A stretch of DNA of 64,000 bases from Torymus aiolomorphi (taxonomy: Eukaryota; Arthropoda; Insecta; Hymenoptera; Torymidae), in assembly GCA_036365515.1 (NCBI GenBank), contig CM070874.1, forward strand, positions 176,936,297 through 177,000,296, given 5' to 3'. Each line of letters opens with the position of its first letter. Position 1 is the first letter of the stretch. The notes below the pieces were generated by a model that was given only the letters and a program-made list of their open reading frames with translations, was not told the DNA's origin and made no database searches. Of this stretch, positions 32,600 through 44,129 are shown piece after piece. The translations under genes were made by a program, and so were the position numbers.

Positions 32600-33691
32600 C
32601 TAACGGAGATTTTTCGGTACCGGATACTCCATAATGGGCTTTATTTTCTCGGGGTCTGGCTTACAACCATCTCTATTTACTATGACATCCAGATATTGGA
32701 CCTCATCGCGACAGAAGACGCTCTTCTCGCGATTTATTGTGAGGCCCGCTTCCTGTATCTTGTCCAAAACTCTATTTAGAACCTCTTTATGCCCCTCGAA
32801 TGTCACTGTAACTGTTATTATATCGTCGAGATACTAGTAAACAAAGGGTTCGAATTCAGGGCCGATCACTTTGTCAATCAGCCGCTGGAAGGACGCTCCG
32901 GCATACGAAAAACCGAAGGGCATTCTCTTAAATTGGAAAAGCTCTTTGCCTGGCACGGTAAAGACCGTAGTCTCTTTGGACTCCAAGCTAAGTGGTATCT
33001 GGTGGTACGCACTGCTTAAATCCAACGTGGAGATGTATCGCACTTTCTGCAGTTTGCGCAAGATACTTTCTATGTATGGTAACGGATACGCGTCTGGTCT
33101 CGACGCTGCGTTCACTTTTCTGAAGTCCACGCAGAAACGCAACTTCCCATTATACTTGCGTACCATTACCACTGGGCTTGACCAGCCGCTTGTCGAGGGT
33201 TCTATTATTCCCGCGACTAGCATTTCCTCCACCTGTTTGTGCATCTCTTCCTCCAATTTCTGAGATACAGGATAGTACTTCTGTTTAATGGGTCTTTTAG
33301 ATCCGACGTCAATTGCATGCTCAATCCAGGAAGTACACCCTAGTGGTGCCAGGCTTTTTCCGATCAGCTGAGCTACTAATGCTTCTACCTCTTTGCGCTG
33401 TTCCTCTGTTGGATCCGCCAACCCTATAGCTGATACGGACACGGTGTTGTTTGTGATTATGGCGGCTACTTCTAACTTTACGCTCGCATCGTCATCCTTG
33501 AGATGCAGCGTGTTGTCTGTGGGGTATAAGATAGCGCTAAACTTCTTAATGAAGTTTACCCCCAAGTAGCACTCCGTCTCTAGATCTGGCATTATTGCGA
33601 CGCGCACGACTTTGCACACGCCAGCCACGACCATGGGCAGATACACATAGCCAACCACTGCTATGCTCTGCCCGTTTACCACCCGTGCCAT
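32600..33691 (-). pseudogene. Gypsy reverse transcriptase
   Basis: IEHAIDVGSKRPIKQKYYPVS, EEMLVAGIIEPSTSGWSSPV, YNGKLRFCVDFRKVNA, ISTLDLSSAYHQIPL (motif A Asp) and FKRMPFGFSYAGASFQRL are all intact over 285 codons. A TAG after EFEPFVY interrupts just before the catalytic YLDDIITVTVTFEGHKE (about 32790-32830). The thumb continues as NREKSVFCRDEVQYLDVIV to KNLR, where another stop falls. Confidence 0.92.
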
Positions 33692-34250
33692 TAGGCCGCT
33701 GGGATTAACTCTTTTCCACAGGCCGTAGCGAGCTGTAGACCGATGGAATTCATCCCAGTCCAGGAAGCTCCTGTGTCGAAGAGTGCTGTAGCCGGCTACA
33801 CCTACTTGAAGGCACCATCACGAGCAAATTTCTTGGTTGACTTCATTCGGTTGAATCACGGGCACTTCTTCGCTCTCCACTTCTAATGATTGGACCGAGT
33901 TATCCTCGATCTCTGATTAGAGAGCTGGGGGCGGGCATGTGGTCGTGTTTACCTGCCCCCTTGGCCATTTCCCTGTTGGTTTCCGGCAGTATTGGGCTTG
34001 GAATTGCCTCCCTTTTGCTCATATCCGGGTTCCCTTCGGTACTCTGGCCTTTGTGGAGGTCCGTTATTTCTCGGACTTTGCGGCCTAGCCTGGAGGGTCG
34101 AGCTATTACCCCCACTAGGCTGGTTTGTAACTTGCCCGCCCTCCCGCCGCCTATTTTCCCAGTTACCCTTCTTCTTAGGTTTTTTGGTTGGCGGCGGGCT
34201 AGGCTTTTGCCCCCTGTTCTCGTCGGTGCCTTTCTTTGTCTTTACTTGTG
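33690..34250 (-). pseudogene. Gypsy gag tail and aspartic protease
   Basis: The gag tail is Pro/Gln/Asn-rich and basic (KPSPPPTKKPKKKGNWENRR). A stop and frame changes precede the protease, whose active site reads ALFDTGASWTGMNS near 33740-33790. Its flap region probably lies in the following frame (VVGYVYLPMVVAG, PDLETECYLGVNFIKKF). Confidence 0.75.
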
Positions 34251-34255
34251 ATAAA

Positions 34256-34362
34256 TTTATCTTTTTTGAGTTATTGTTTTACCATGTAATTTTATAACTT
34301 GTTGTAATCTTTATTTGTAAGGCGATATACGGTCCAATGGGACCTTATCGATAATAAACAGT

Positions 34363-34371
<9 letters not shown>
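34256..34371 (+). other. Likely 3' UTR end of a LINE
   Basis: An AT-rich stretch ending GCGATATACGGTCC...AATAAACAGTTTAAA directly before (CT)n. It resembles the 3' end of the LINE at 34455-36660, which ends AATAAACATA before another (CT)n. Confidence 0.4.
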
Positions 34372-34436
<65 letters not shown>

Positions 34437-34454
34437 CTCTCGCTCTCTCTCTCT
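34368..34454 (+). repeat. (CT)n microsatellite
   Basis: About 85 bp of CT with two CG interruptions, between two LINE fragments. Confidence 0.95.
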
Positions 34455-36659
34455 TACACCGGGGGAACTGAGGGAACTGGGGGAGTTAAACGCTTATTTT
34501 GCCGGGATATCCGTCCCCCCCCTTGAAAACATCGAAGATGTAATGGACACTATACTATCTGCGAGTGAGGAAGGTTTTTCCTTTAAATCAGTTGACGTGA
34601 ACGACGTTGTCATTGCAATTTCTCACTTCTCCTGACAGGCAAAGGGGGCAGACGGCGTTCCCCAAAAGGTGGTCGCGAAAGCTCTCCCGGTCATAGGTGA
34701 ATACTTAGTCAAATTCATTAACACCTCTTCTGCCCAGGGAATCTTTCCGAGCTCCTGGAAGCGGGCGCAGGTAATTGCGCTAAAAAAAATGCAACTTCGT
34801 CAACACCATCGGACTTTCGTCCGATTGCGCTGCTCTGCTTCCTCTCCAAGGTGCTCGAAAAGATTGCCCATAACGAAATCACGGAGTATCTTAGAATTAA
34901 TAATATACTTGATCCCCTCCAGGCCGGATTCCGTAAGCACTATAGCACCCAGACGGCACTTCTCAAGCTAACCGACGACATACGCATGGGCATTGATAAC
35001 AAGAAACTGACGCTACTGCTACTGTTTGACTTTAGTAAAGCCTTTGACACGATTTCGCCGACAAAGCTCTTGCACAAACTCCGCCAGCTTGGATTCTCCT
35101 GGTCGGCTCTCCTGTGGACTAAATCATACTTACAAGGTCGCACCCAGATGGTAATTTTCGGTAAAAGCGGAAATTCTGATTGGTTAGAAATTAATCTGGG
35201 AATTCCACAGGGTTCCGTCCTGGGTGCTCTGCTGTTCTGTCTATACGTTAACGACTTACAGGACATACTCGACGGACGTACGATAAAGCATATTCTCTAT
35301 GCAGATGACCTTCAAATCTATCTGCACACAACCAAGGACAAAATCTTGGAGGGCATGGCTCGGCTATCTGACGCGGCACGAATGGTGGCTGAATGGGCTG
35401 AGAACTCTGGACTGCATCTCAATCCCGGCAAAACCAAAGCAATTTTATTTCGCTCTAAGAAAGGTGTGAATGCGGTAAACTCGCTGGGATTGCAGGGTAT
35501 TGGTTTGTGCTCTGGGGAGCTTGTCCCATTCAGTAGGGAGATCGTAAGTCTCGGTGTTACCCTTGACAGCAAACTAACATGGAAGCCGCACATCGAAAAA
35601 CTTGCTAAGAAAGTCAACAAAGCCCTTTATAGCTTGCGGTTTATTAGGGCATGTACCATCGAGACCCTTCGCAAAAGATTAGCTGAGTCATTAGTGCAGC
35701 CACACCTGGACTACTGTTCAGTGGTGTACATTGACGCAACCAAGGAAGAGCGCGAGAAAGTGCATAGATTGAGCAATGCATGTGTGAGACATGTAACTGG
35801 GGCTAAGAAGGATAAGCACATAACCCCATGACAGGAGACATCTGGGCTGGCTACGTACGGACTCGCACAGATCTTACTTTGCAGCTGTACTCATGTTTAA
35901 AATTCTACGGCTGCGTGAGCCCAGATATATGGCTACCCTCTTTACGGAGCATAAGCCCAGGCCTAATGGTCGGGGTGTGCAGCCAGAACTTCGGGCCCCC
36001 GCTCTAAATTATAAAACGAGCGACATAGCGTTTCGGGCATAGAGTATCAAACTCTGGAACTCTCTCCCCTCCATACGCTATTTACCATCGTTATCGGCAT
36101 TCAAGAGGGCGGTGCGCCAGCACGTTTATGATCTCGACACCTAGCCTTCCAGAAGGATGGAAGCTGCCAGCACGGGAGCCTAGATTTAATAGTTAGTTTT
36201 AGATTAAGTTCAGTATTTTTGACTCTGCGGATTAACTGCGATCTGCGTTTTTCTTTTTTTTCTTTTGTTTTAGACTAAGCAGCTGTAATTTATGTACTAC
36301 TGTGGTATTACTAGAATAGGTATTTAAAATGTGATATTTATTAAATGTAGCGTAAACTGTGTTCTTGTCTTTACTAAATGTACTTTATCTGTGATATCCA
36401 TTTTAAGGGTTTTAAATGTATTATTAACTGTGATATCAATTTTAGAGTAGTACCAGCTGTGATATTTTACTGAGCGATATTTTTCTATTATATTTTATAT
36501 CATATCTTATTTTATTATATTATATTTTCTATCATATTTTCTGTTATCTTCTAAAAACCTGTATATTACTTATTTTGAATTTTATTGTATTTGATTTTTT
36601 AATTATGCATTGCATAAATGTCTGTATTGATTTTTTGCCGCGAAGCCAGATAATAAACA

Positions 36660-36660
<1 letters not shown>
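34455..36660 (+). pseudogene. Non-LTR retrotransposon RT, 5' truncated (R1/Jockey-like), copy 1
   Basis: ELGELNAYFAGISVPPLENIEDVM..., a TGA after ISHFS, a frameshift in an A-run near 34785, then an open frame from 34851: NNILDPLQAGFRKHYSTQTAL, LLFDFSKAFDTI (motif A), GIPQGSVLGALLF, HILYADDLQIYLHTT (catalytic box), HLNPGKTKAILF, LGVTLDSKLTWKPHI and HLDYCSVVYID. After a TGA at 35831 the C-terminal part continues to LWNSLPSIRYLPSLSAFKRAVRQHVYDL. The RT core itself is uninterrupted. An AT-rich 3' UTR ends AATAAACATA next to (CT)n. Confidence 0.88.
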
Positions 36661-36661
<1 letters not shown>

Positions 36662-36721
<60 letters not shown>

Positions 36722-36771
36722 GTGTATACGAGTCGGCGCCTCCACTTTCCCCTCACGATATATATATATAT
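36662..36771 (+). repeat. (CT)n with conserved tail, copy 2
   Basis: A CT run (to 36718) followed by TTATGTGTATACGAGTCGGC and CCTCCACTTTCCCCTCACGA(TA)n, as at 15130-15302. It leads directly into the 250-bp repeat copy 2. Confidence 0.9.
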
Positions 36772-37024
36772 ATTCACGGCGCGGACGTGATCCAACTTGA
36801 GAGGTGACACGATGTGGCTCGCTCGATAGCACATACGAAGATGGCTGCCATGACTCGCATAAAGCCGTAGCAGCTTCACGGGTATGCGACGGGCATATTA
36901 CGCGTCGTGAGACCATTTTAATCCGGTCGGGATGCTCACGCGCTCACGCGCTCGCGTCCCCAGTGAGCATGCCTGCTCGACGCGGGTAATTCGAATCCCG
37001 AATTGCCTAACTCGCGCACGCGTT
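36772..37024 (+). repeat. Dispersed 250-bp GC-rich repeat, copy 2
   Basis: Same sequence family as 28978-29226, with scattered substitutions and a small CGCGCTCA duplication near 36935. Confidence 0.88.
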
Positions 37025-37297
37025 ACAATATATATATATATATATATAATTATCACTTAACCCCTTTATGGAGCCTATCCCTGTATATTAGTACCTACGC
37101 CCAGAGTTCCCATATACAAGTGACTAAAGAAATAATCCCTCTCTGGATATAGAAACTCTAGATCGGGCTCCATAAACGCCGTATAAGAATATTTTATGGG
37201 ACCCGGGCTCCATAAAAGAAAACGGGCTCCATAAATCTGGTAAAAGAAATGTATGTATGTATGTATGTATATATATATATATATGTATATATATATA
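37025..37297. other. Non-coding, (TA)n and short GGGCTCCATAAA repeats
   Basis: Three copies of GGGCTCCATAAA (37167-37235) and an inverted one near 37068; (TATG)n and (TA)n at 37250-37297. No gene. Confidence 0.6.
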
Positions 37298-38591
37298 CGA
37301 GGGTCATTTGACAAGTACCTAGCCTCACCGCCAGATGGTGCCACTATCGCACCAGAAATACACTACAGTGCAGTATCTTCCTGTAAACGGTTACAGACAA
37401 AATTTCAGCCGGATCGGAGTTGTAGTTCATTTTTGAGAGCGTGTGAAAGCAAATGTGTCCGTTGATTTTTGAAAAAATGGAGAAAGAACAATATCGGTCG
37501 GTGATTCGATTCTTGTTTTTGGAAGGGAAATCGCGCAGTGAAATTAAAGAACGCTTGGATGCAGTGTATGGGGATGCTTCTCCTTCGATGGCGACCGTTA
37601 AATTTTGGTATAGCGAGTTTCAACGTGGTCGTACATCGGTTTTTGATGATCCACGCCTAGGTGCTCCGAAAACAGCCACTACGGAGGAGAACGTGACAAA
37701 AATACACGATATCGTTTTGTCAGACCGCCGATTAAAGGTGCACAAGATAGCTGCGATAGTAGGCATCTCAGAAGAACGCGTGTGGCATATCCTACATGAG
37801 ATTTTAGGCATGAGGAAGCTGTCAGCAAGGTGGGTGCCGCGTTTGCTAACTGCAGACAACAAGCGCATCCGTGTGACCAGTTCAGAGCAGTGTTTGGAGC
37901 TGTTTAATCGCAATTCAAAAGAGTGTTTGCGTCGTTACGTGACCGTCGACGAAACATGGATTCACTACTACACTCCAGAGACCAAGGAGCAGTCAAAACA
38001 GTGGACCTTACCCGGTAAACCTGCTCTGAAGAAGGCGAAGACGGTCCCGTCGGCCGGAAAGGTGATGGCCACTGTTTTCTGGGATTCTCAAGGTGTGATT
38101 TTTATTGACTATCTGGAGAAGGGCAAAACGGTCACAGGACAGTACTACGCCGAACTATTGAGCCTATTTGACGCCGTGTTAGAAGAAAAACGGCCCCATT
38201 TGTCTAAAAAGAAAGTGCTTTTCCACCACGATAATGCACCGGCTCACACTTCTGCACTCGCCACGGCTAAATTGGTCGAATTACGCTACGAACTGCTGCC
38301 CCATCCACCGTATTCTCCAGATTTGGCTCCGTGCGACTTTTTTTTGTTTCCGAACCTAAAAAATTCGCTCGCCGGGAAGAGATTCCACTCCAATAACGAA
38401 ATAATCGCCGCCACGGAAGCCTATTTTGCAAACCAAGAGAAAACATTTTTTTCAACGGGGTTAAAAAAATTGGAACACCGCTGGACCAAGTGTATTCAAC
38501 TAAAAGGAGACTACATTGAAAAATAAATTTTATTTTTTGTAAAATTTTGGTGTTTTCATTTGTAGGCTAGGTACTTATCAAATGACCCTCG
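37298..38591 (+). mobile_element. Mariner element, apparently complete
   Basis: Flanked by TA and inserted in (TA)n. The terminal inverted repeats of about 28 bp start CGAGGGTCATTTGACAAGTA; the right one differs at one position (GATAAG). 1294 bp with a single intact transposase gene, the classic mariner size. Confidence 0.95.
37453..38526 (+). CDS. Mariner transposase, intact
   Basis: 357 codons with no interruption. The start is ATG at 37453; a second ATG at 37477 (MEKEQYRSVIRFLFLEGKS) fits the usual mariner start better. N-terminal helix-turn-helix pair (SRSEIKERL, ATVKFWYSEFQRGR; VHKIAAIVGISEERVWHIL). Catalytic triad DD34D: VTVDETWIHYY, FHHDNAPAHTS and YSPDLAPCDFFLFPNLK. The C-terminal LEHRWTKCIQLKGDYIEK is the usual end. 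It cuts at the terminal repeats and inserts at TA. Intact frame and near-identical ends suggest recent activity. It carries its own promoter region of about 150 bp. Confidence 0.96.
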   Translation: MCPLIFEKMEKEQYRSVIRFLFLEGKSRSEIKERLDAVYGDASPSMATVKFWYSEFQRGRTSVFDDPRLGAPKTATTEENVTKIHDIVLSDRRLKVHKIAAIVGISEERVWHILHEILGMRKLSARWVPRLLTADNKRIRVTSSEQCLELFNRNSKECLRRYVTVDETWIHYYTPETKEQSKQWTLPGKPALKKAKTVPSAGKVMATVFWDSQGVIFIDYLEKGKTVTGQYYAELLSLFDAVLEEKRPHLSKKKVLFHHDNAPAHTSALATAKLVELRYELLPHPPYSPDLAPCDFFLFPNLKNSLAGKRFHSNNEIIAATEAYFANQEKTFFSTGLKKLEHRWTKCIQLKGDYIEK

Positions 38592-38871
38592 TATATATAT
38601 ATATATATATATATGAAAGCCGAACACAAAATTCCATATAAAATATGTAATAATCAATAATAATAATTTAAAATAATAATAATAATAACAATAATTATTT
38701 TATTTTATTTACATATAATATATGTAATTACATATATGTATTAATTTTAATGACTTTTAATAGTCACGTTTTAGCGAGGGATGTGATTAGAGCTGGAAAC
38801 AGCTCACTATAAACTTTAAAGTTTAGTATGTATAACTGTGATTAATTTGTACAAAAAAAAATATTTTTCAG

Positions 38872-41800
38872 GCATCTTCTTGTTGGTGATGGCGATGATA
38901 CGCAAAGTGATGAAGTTAGTGAAAAAACTGATAGCCTAGATGGCAGCGAGAATGCAGATGCCGATGCGGATGATAAAGTTAGCCGAAGTACAGAAGAAAC
39001 TGAAGATTTTAACTTGGCTGCGAATACGGTTTTTCAAGATGTCAGTGAAAGGGAAAATACCGTTATCTGTTTCTTCTGTGGAAGAAGCAGAAAAAAGCCG
39101 AAAGACCGGGAGGAAAATTTATCACTTTTCATGAAAAGCGGATACGATTTTAATAAACATCTCGTGACAGAAAGCGGCGACTTTGATAAGTTACAGAAGC
39201 TGCAAACTTTATCAACAGATCAAGAGTGTTTTTTCACAAAAGCTTTAAAACTGCCTACATTACTCAGCGTGAATCTAAATTAACGAAAGAGAAAGAAAAG
39301 ACTGAATGGCGTTTTGCCAGAGACATCCGAACAGAAGTGTATGAAGCGTAGTGGAACAGTTTGTCTCACTTGTCGTCCATCAAGAGCAGTCTTTTTTTTT
39401 AATTTTTAAATTATATGTTCGTTAATTATTTACATAGAAACGAACAAGACGTTTCGAAAAATAGTTTAAAACAGTATCATTTAAGAGACAGATTGTTGAA
39501 AAAGTTTGGAAAGAAAGTTAATATAATAAGTTTTAAAGGTGAAACTGTTGTAAAACCGTATAAGGGCATTATGGTGCAAAATGAAGTAGAGAAATACAAT
39601 ATTCTAGATACGACAGCACGGATTTAAATGAAGAAATCCATAATATTGAATCAAATAAGTTACCAGTTGAGGTCAAAAACAAAAATTTAATAAATGGAGA
39701 ATGCATAGTACCGGAAACATTGACCCGGTTTTATGAAAAAATAATTTCCAGAGAAAATTAGCGACGAAGGCAGAATCAAACGCCGCACAGATTAGCGAAA
39801 TCATTTTCTGAAAATTTAATATATGCCGTATTATATCATATGGCCGGATAAAATCGTCGAAATCAATTTGCCTCGGCATGACACTGAAAAGTCAAACCAA
39901 CAGCAAAAAAATTGTAAATATCGTGAATCGGTTCGGGCATTGCTGCAGTTACAGTCTTGAGACTGAGGCAACTTTCGCTTCATGCGATCTCTTCAAAGTT
40001 TGCCCTGATGGTATCATACAATCACCGGGCTTATCCACTGGACTTGCATTCGACAACTTCGACCGTTTTGTAGGTACGACGACGGATAAGGATACGCTCC
40101 AAGATACTGCTGGTATAATTTTCCAAAATGTAAATAATGTTGAAAGCGATCAGGAAGCTGTTGATAATAAGAATGTTGAGGCAAATGTTGTATGCGAGGA
40201 AGCTCTTGATAACGAGATTATTGAGGCAAATGTTGAAAGAGAAGAAGCTATTGATAACGAGAATATTGAGGCAAATGTCGGCGTGAGTAACGGTGTCGTC
40301 ATGAGATTGAAAGCTGTTAAACACAGGCGGGTTTTTACATTATCACCCATGAACTACAGCCGTACACGAAGCGACAGCGACTTGTTGAAAATATGCTGCC
40401 ACTTGATTCATCATTGCGCTTAAAAACTCCAAATCTGCAATCAATACAGCATATTAATTTTGCATGGATGTTTTCGCACTTATTGGATATGCCAGGTACA
40501 CAGATGTGGATTGGCTTTAACAGTTTTTTACATGAAGATACATCTTCAAAGTAAGTTCTTTGTTATTTAACGACAATTAATGCTTCACCAACAAATAAAG
40601 CTGTCGTATTGGAGACCATGTATGAAAGTAAAGCAGTCGCTAATGAGTGTAGAGAAGATTACATGCAAGTCATGTACAATCTTGCAATTGCAAAGATTGT
40701 TCTACAGATCCAAAGTACAGATAAGGGAGTGTTTGACAATTTATTCATTCACCTTGGATCGTTTCACATTATGCAGGCGTACTTTAAGGTAATCAGTAAA
40801 TTCATTGATAATTGTGGCTTAAGAAATATTATGGTGAATGCAGAACTACTCGCCAACGGATCAGTCAACGGTTTTATTGCTGGGAAACATTTTAACAGGT
40901 GCAAACGCTTGCACCCAATAATAGCCTTGGCGTTAAAAATGTTACATTTTAAAAACTTTGTCCATCGAGAAAAAGTAGAATTAACCAATGAATTAAAAAT
41001 GTGTTTCATACACTATTTTAAAAACAAGATCATCTGAACCTTTATTCCAAGAATCTGATTTCTTAAATTTATTTGAAAAATATGAAGAGTTCGAAAAGCA
41101 AACATGGAAAGGTATCCACGGTAAAACAGCGCAGTACTACATGTTGTACGTTAATTTAATCGAATATTACTTATTGCTGAATACCAGCATCCACACAGGT
41201 GATTTCAATATATTTAAATTCGTTTTACCGAAAATAAATAATTTGTTTTTCACCTTTAATCAGCCAAATTATTTGCGGTATTTAGTAAAATACCACGATA
41301 ATTTGACGAAAGTTGTTGAGTCGCATTCAGGATTACGTCTGCAATTTGAGAAGGGATCATTCGGTGTTAAAAGAACAACAAAATCTTTTTTGAGACAACC
41401 GATTGATCTCCCTCTCGAACAGACTATTAATGCGGATGCTGCAAGTAAGCTGACTGGAATTTCGTACATAACCAATTCAATATCAGCTAGACAACGATGG
41501 TTCCGGAGCCATACGATTCGATGAACTATCATTGGCCATACGATGGAGCAAACGGGGTTAAGAAAAACGCAAGATGTGACAGGAGATCTTGAAAAAAAGC
41601 CGGATAAAAGAAAACACAAAATAGCTCCACAGATTTATTAATGGAATAAAGCGGAATAGTAACCCATTTGCCAAATTTCGATGAAGAATGTTTGTATAAC
41701 ATTTCCACTGGTGAAGCAGCGCCCAAAAATGTTAAGAATTTCTTGCTTAATATTGAGGAAATTGGAAACAAAAAACGAGAAGGTTTTATTCAAATCTGCG

Positions 41801-43450
41801 TAAATGACCCAAATAAGTTCGAACAGACTATATCGCAGTTAAGGTACCATACTTTCACGGACACCAATATGAATAGAAATTTTTCTATTGCTGGAAAGGA
41901 TGTGGAACTGCGAATGCAGTGCGACTTATTTGATCAGCTTCTTCGCATTTCTTTAAAAAAGAACTCGATATAAGCAAGGTCCTTGCTTACCCATTGACGC
42001 CAGTGCCATTGTCTATGTGTCACCTTGATGACTCAATTTGCAAAACGGAAAAATCGGCATTGATGAGATTATCATTGATGAACTATCATTGGCCATACGA
42101 TGGAGCAAACGGGGTTAAGAAAAACGCAAGATGTGACAGGAGATCTTGAAAAAAGCCGGATAAAAGAAAACACAAAATAGCTCCACAGATTTATTAATGA
42201 AATAAAGCGGAATAGTAACCCATTTGCCAAATTTCGATGAAAAATGTTTGTATAATATTTCCACTGGTGAAGCAGCGCCCAAAAATGTTAAGAATTTCTT
42301 GCTTAATATTGAAGAAATTGGAAACAAAAAACGAGAAGGTTTTATTCAAATCTGCGTAAATGACCCAAATAAGTTCGAACAGACTATATCGCAGTTAAAG
42401 TACCATACTTTCACGGACACCAATATGAAGAGAAATTTTTCTATTGCTGGAAAGGATGTGGAACTGCGAATGCAGTGCGACTTATTTGATCAGCTTCTTT
42501 GCATTTCTTTAAAAAAAGAACTCGATATAAGCAAGGTCCTTGCTTACCCATTAACGCCAGTGCCATTGTCTATGTGTCACCTTGATGACTCAATTTGCAA
42601 AACGGAAAAATCGGCATTGATGAGATTGTCAGAAGCAGAAGTGCAATCTGAGCCATCTCAGAACACGGATGTCATGATATACGATGTATATTTCATATTA
42701 CATCTGATGAAAAATGTGCCAACTACATCTGGAAATATTTCAAAGAAGATGCTGCAGACAATATGAGCGAGTAGAGCAAAAACCATCGTGATTACCTTTG
42801 ATTGATATATTTTTCCATCGTTCAAAGACACGGAACACAAGCTCCGAGGTATGGAACAAGCAAACTTTCATATCGATGGTCCTGACCAAGTACGAAAAGA
42901 AGACTTATCAATCGAGCTGAAAAATGTCAACTTTAAAGAAGCGCTTGTTAAATTTTTTATTGAAAATTGGGCGGAAGATTACATGGCACCGTATATTAAA
43001 AACAAAATAATTTATGTTAATTCAGACGCTTGCTTTAATTAAGTATATCGTCATGGACGGCAAAGTGATAACAAGTGTAGAGCAGACACTCACATGTCCT
43101 GTTCATGAAGAAGCTGATACAAAGATAATCTTTCACATTTGCCAACTAGATTTCGATGTAAATGTAACGATTCGTTATTCCGACACTGACGTCTTGATTA
43201 TCATGATAGCTAACATGAGTACAATTTCGAAAAATATTCAAATAAGCAAGGAAGTTGGTGTTGGAAACCATCAACGATTCATTAACGTCTCAAAATTATA
43301 TGAAGTTTTAGGAAGTAATCTAAGCGCAGCACTACCAGCATTACACGCATTCACAGGGTATGATTTACTTCTTTTCATATTCTATGAAATCACAATTTCA
43401 CTCACAATTGCACTTCTAGATTATCGTTTTATTATTACAATATATTGAGT
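38872..43450 (+). pseudogene. Large decayed gene of an element-associated invertebrate family
   Basis: It opens after a good 3' splice site (ATTTTTCAG, 38863-38871) with an acidic part and the Cys motif TVICFFCGRSRKKPKDREE (about 39058-39110). Through many stops and frame changes the collinear blocks are VPETLTRFYEKIISRE, NRFGHCCSYS, NKAVVLETM, FIHLGSFHIMQAYFK, GFIAGKHFNRCKRLH, FNQPNYLRYLVKYHDN, EQTINADAASKLTGI, CLYNISTGEAAPKNVKNFL, YPLTPVPLSMCHLDDSICKT, HEEADTKIIFHICQL, YSDTDVLIIM and LPALHAFTGYD. I recall this order from large uncharacterised proteins repeated in cnidarian and arthropod genomes; the end looks like a PIN/XPG-type nuclease fold. Function not established. 3' truncated at 43365-43450. 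Confidence 0.7.
41522..42630 (+). repeat. Tandem duplication of ~555 bp inside the decayed gene
   Basis: 41522-42076 and 42077-42630 are nearly identical, differing by single bases. Both encode HLPNFDEECLYNISTGEA...; the junction reads GAGATTATCAT then TGAACTATCATTGG. It happened after the gene was already degenerate, because the shared frame breaks occur in both copies. Confidence 0.9.
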
Positions 43451-43958
43451 TCGTCAATTGTCGGAGTCTTAAATTCGAACTTGAATTTGAATTATATAAA
43501 TAACACACAAGGGATGCCAGAATTAATATTACGTACAAATGCGAGTGTATTCTGTCACGGTCCTACCCCGACTGGCTAGCGCAGCTCGCTCGGACCGTTC
43601 CCGCGGAGGAAGCAAGTTGCAAGCTTGCACCTTTCGCGTGGGTCCGGTATCGAACCTGCCACGACACCCTCGTGGCTCGTCTGTGACACGTCCGAAGCCG
43701 CAATACCAGCGTCCTCGCTGACTTGGTGGTGTGTGTAGCCCTAATGTGTGTAAGTAGTTGGCACGATAGTGCCAGTTTACATTTGTCTACTAATGTGTGT
43801 ATGTATGTGTGTCGCGTTACACAAAAAAATTGTTTTTTGCTTCCTCTTCGAGGAAGCTTTGTAATAGTAAAATGTTCAACTTCGTTAAAACTCTCTATAA
43901 ACATCATTAGAGGTGTTAGAAGTTTGTTTCACATGATTTTAGAAAATGTCTGTATGGA

Positions 43959-43999
<41 letters not shown>

Positions 44000-44100
44000 A
44001 CCGCTTTATCTCCGGATTTACGCGGTCGATTTTAACCATCAGGTTCTCATTTTTTTTTGTTTTTTTTTTATTCCGAATTCGAGAAGAAAATAATTTTTGA
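43451..44100. other. Non-coding, with GC-rich block and (GT)n
   Basis: A GC-rich block at 43556-43720, (TG)n at 43962-43985 and a conserved-looking GCTTTATCTCCGGATTTACG at 44003. No gene recognised. Confidence 0.4.
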
Positions 44101-44129
44101 TGATTTACTGATTCGTTTTTGTCTTATTT

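Larger units (their letters stand above)
29290..34255 (-). mobile_element. Gypsy LTR retrotransposon coding region, no LTRs seen
   Basis: From high to low coordinates: gag tail, protease, RT, RNase H, integrase and a GC-rich 3' region, the Gypsy (Ty3) order. I could not find matching LTRs at the ends, so the copy is probably truncated on both sides. GC content is much higher than the surroundings. Confidence 0.85.

Noticed and set aside
43556..43823. Possible solo LTR starting TGTCACGG and ending GCGTTACA
   Set aside because: The start resembles the LTR at 26855, but flanking bases do not match as a duplication and the end is not convincing.
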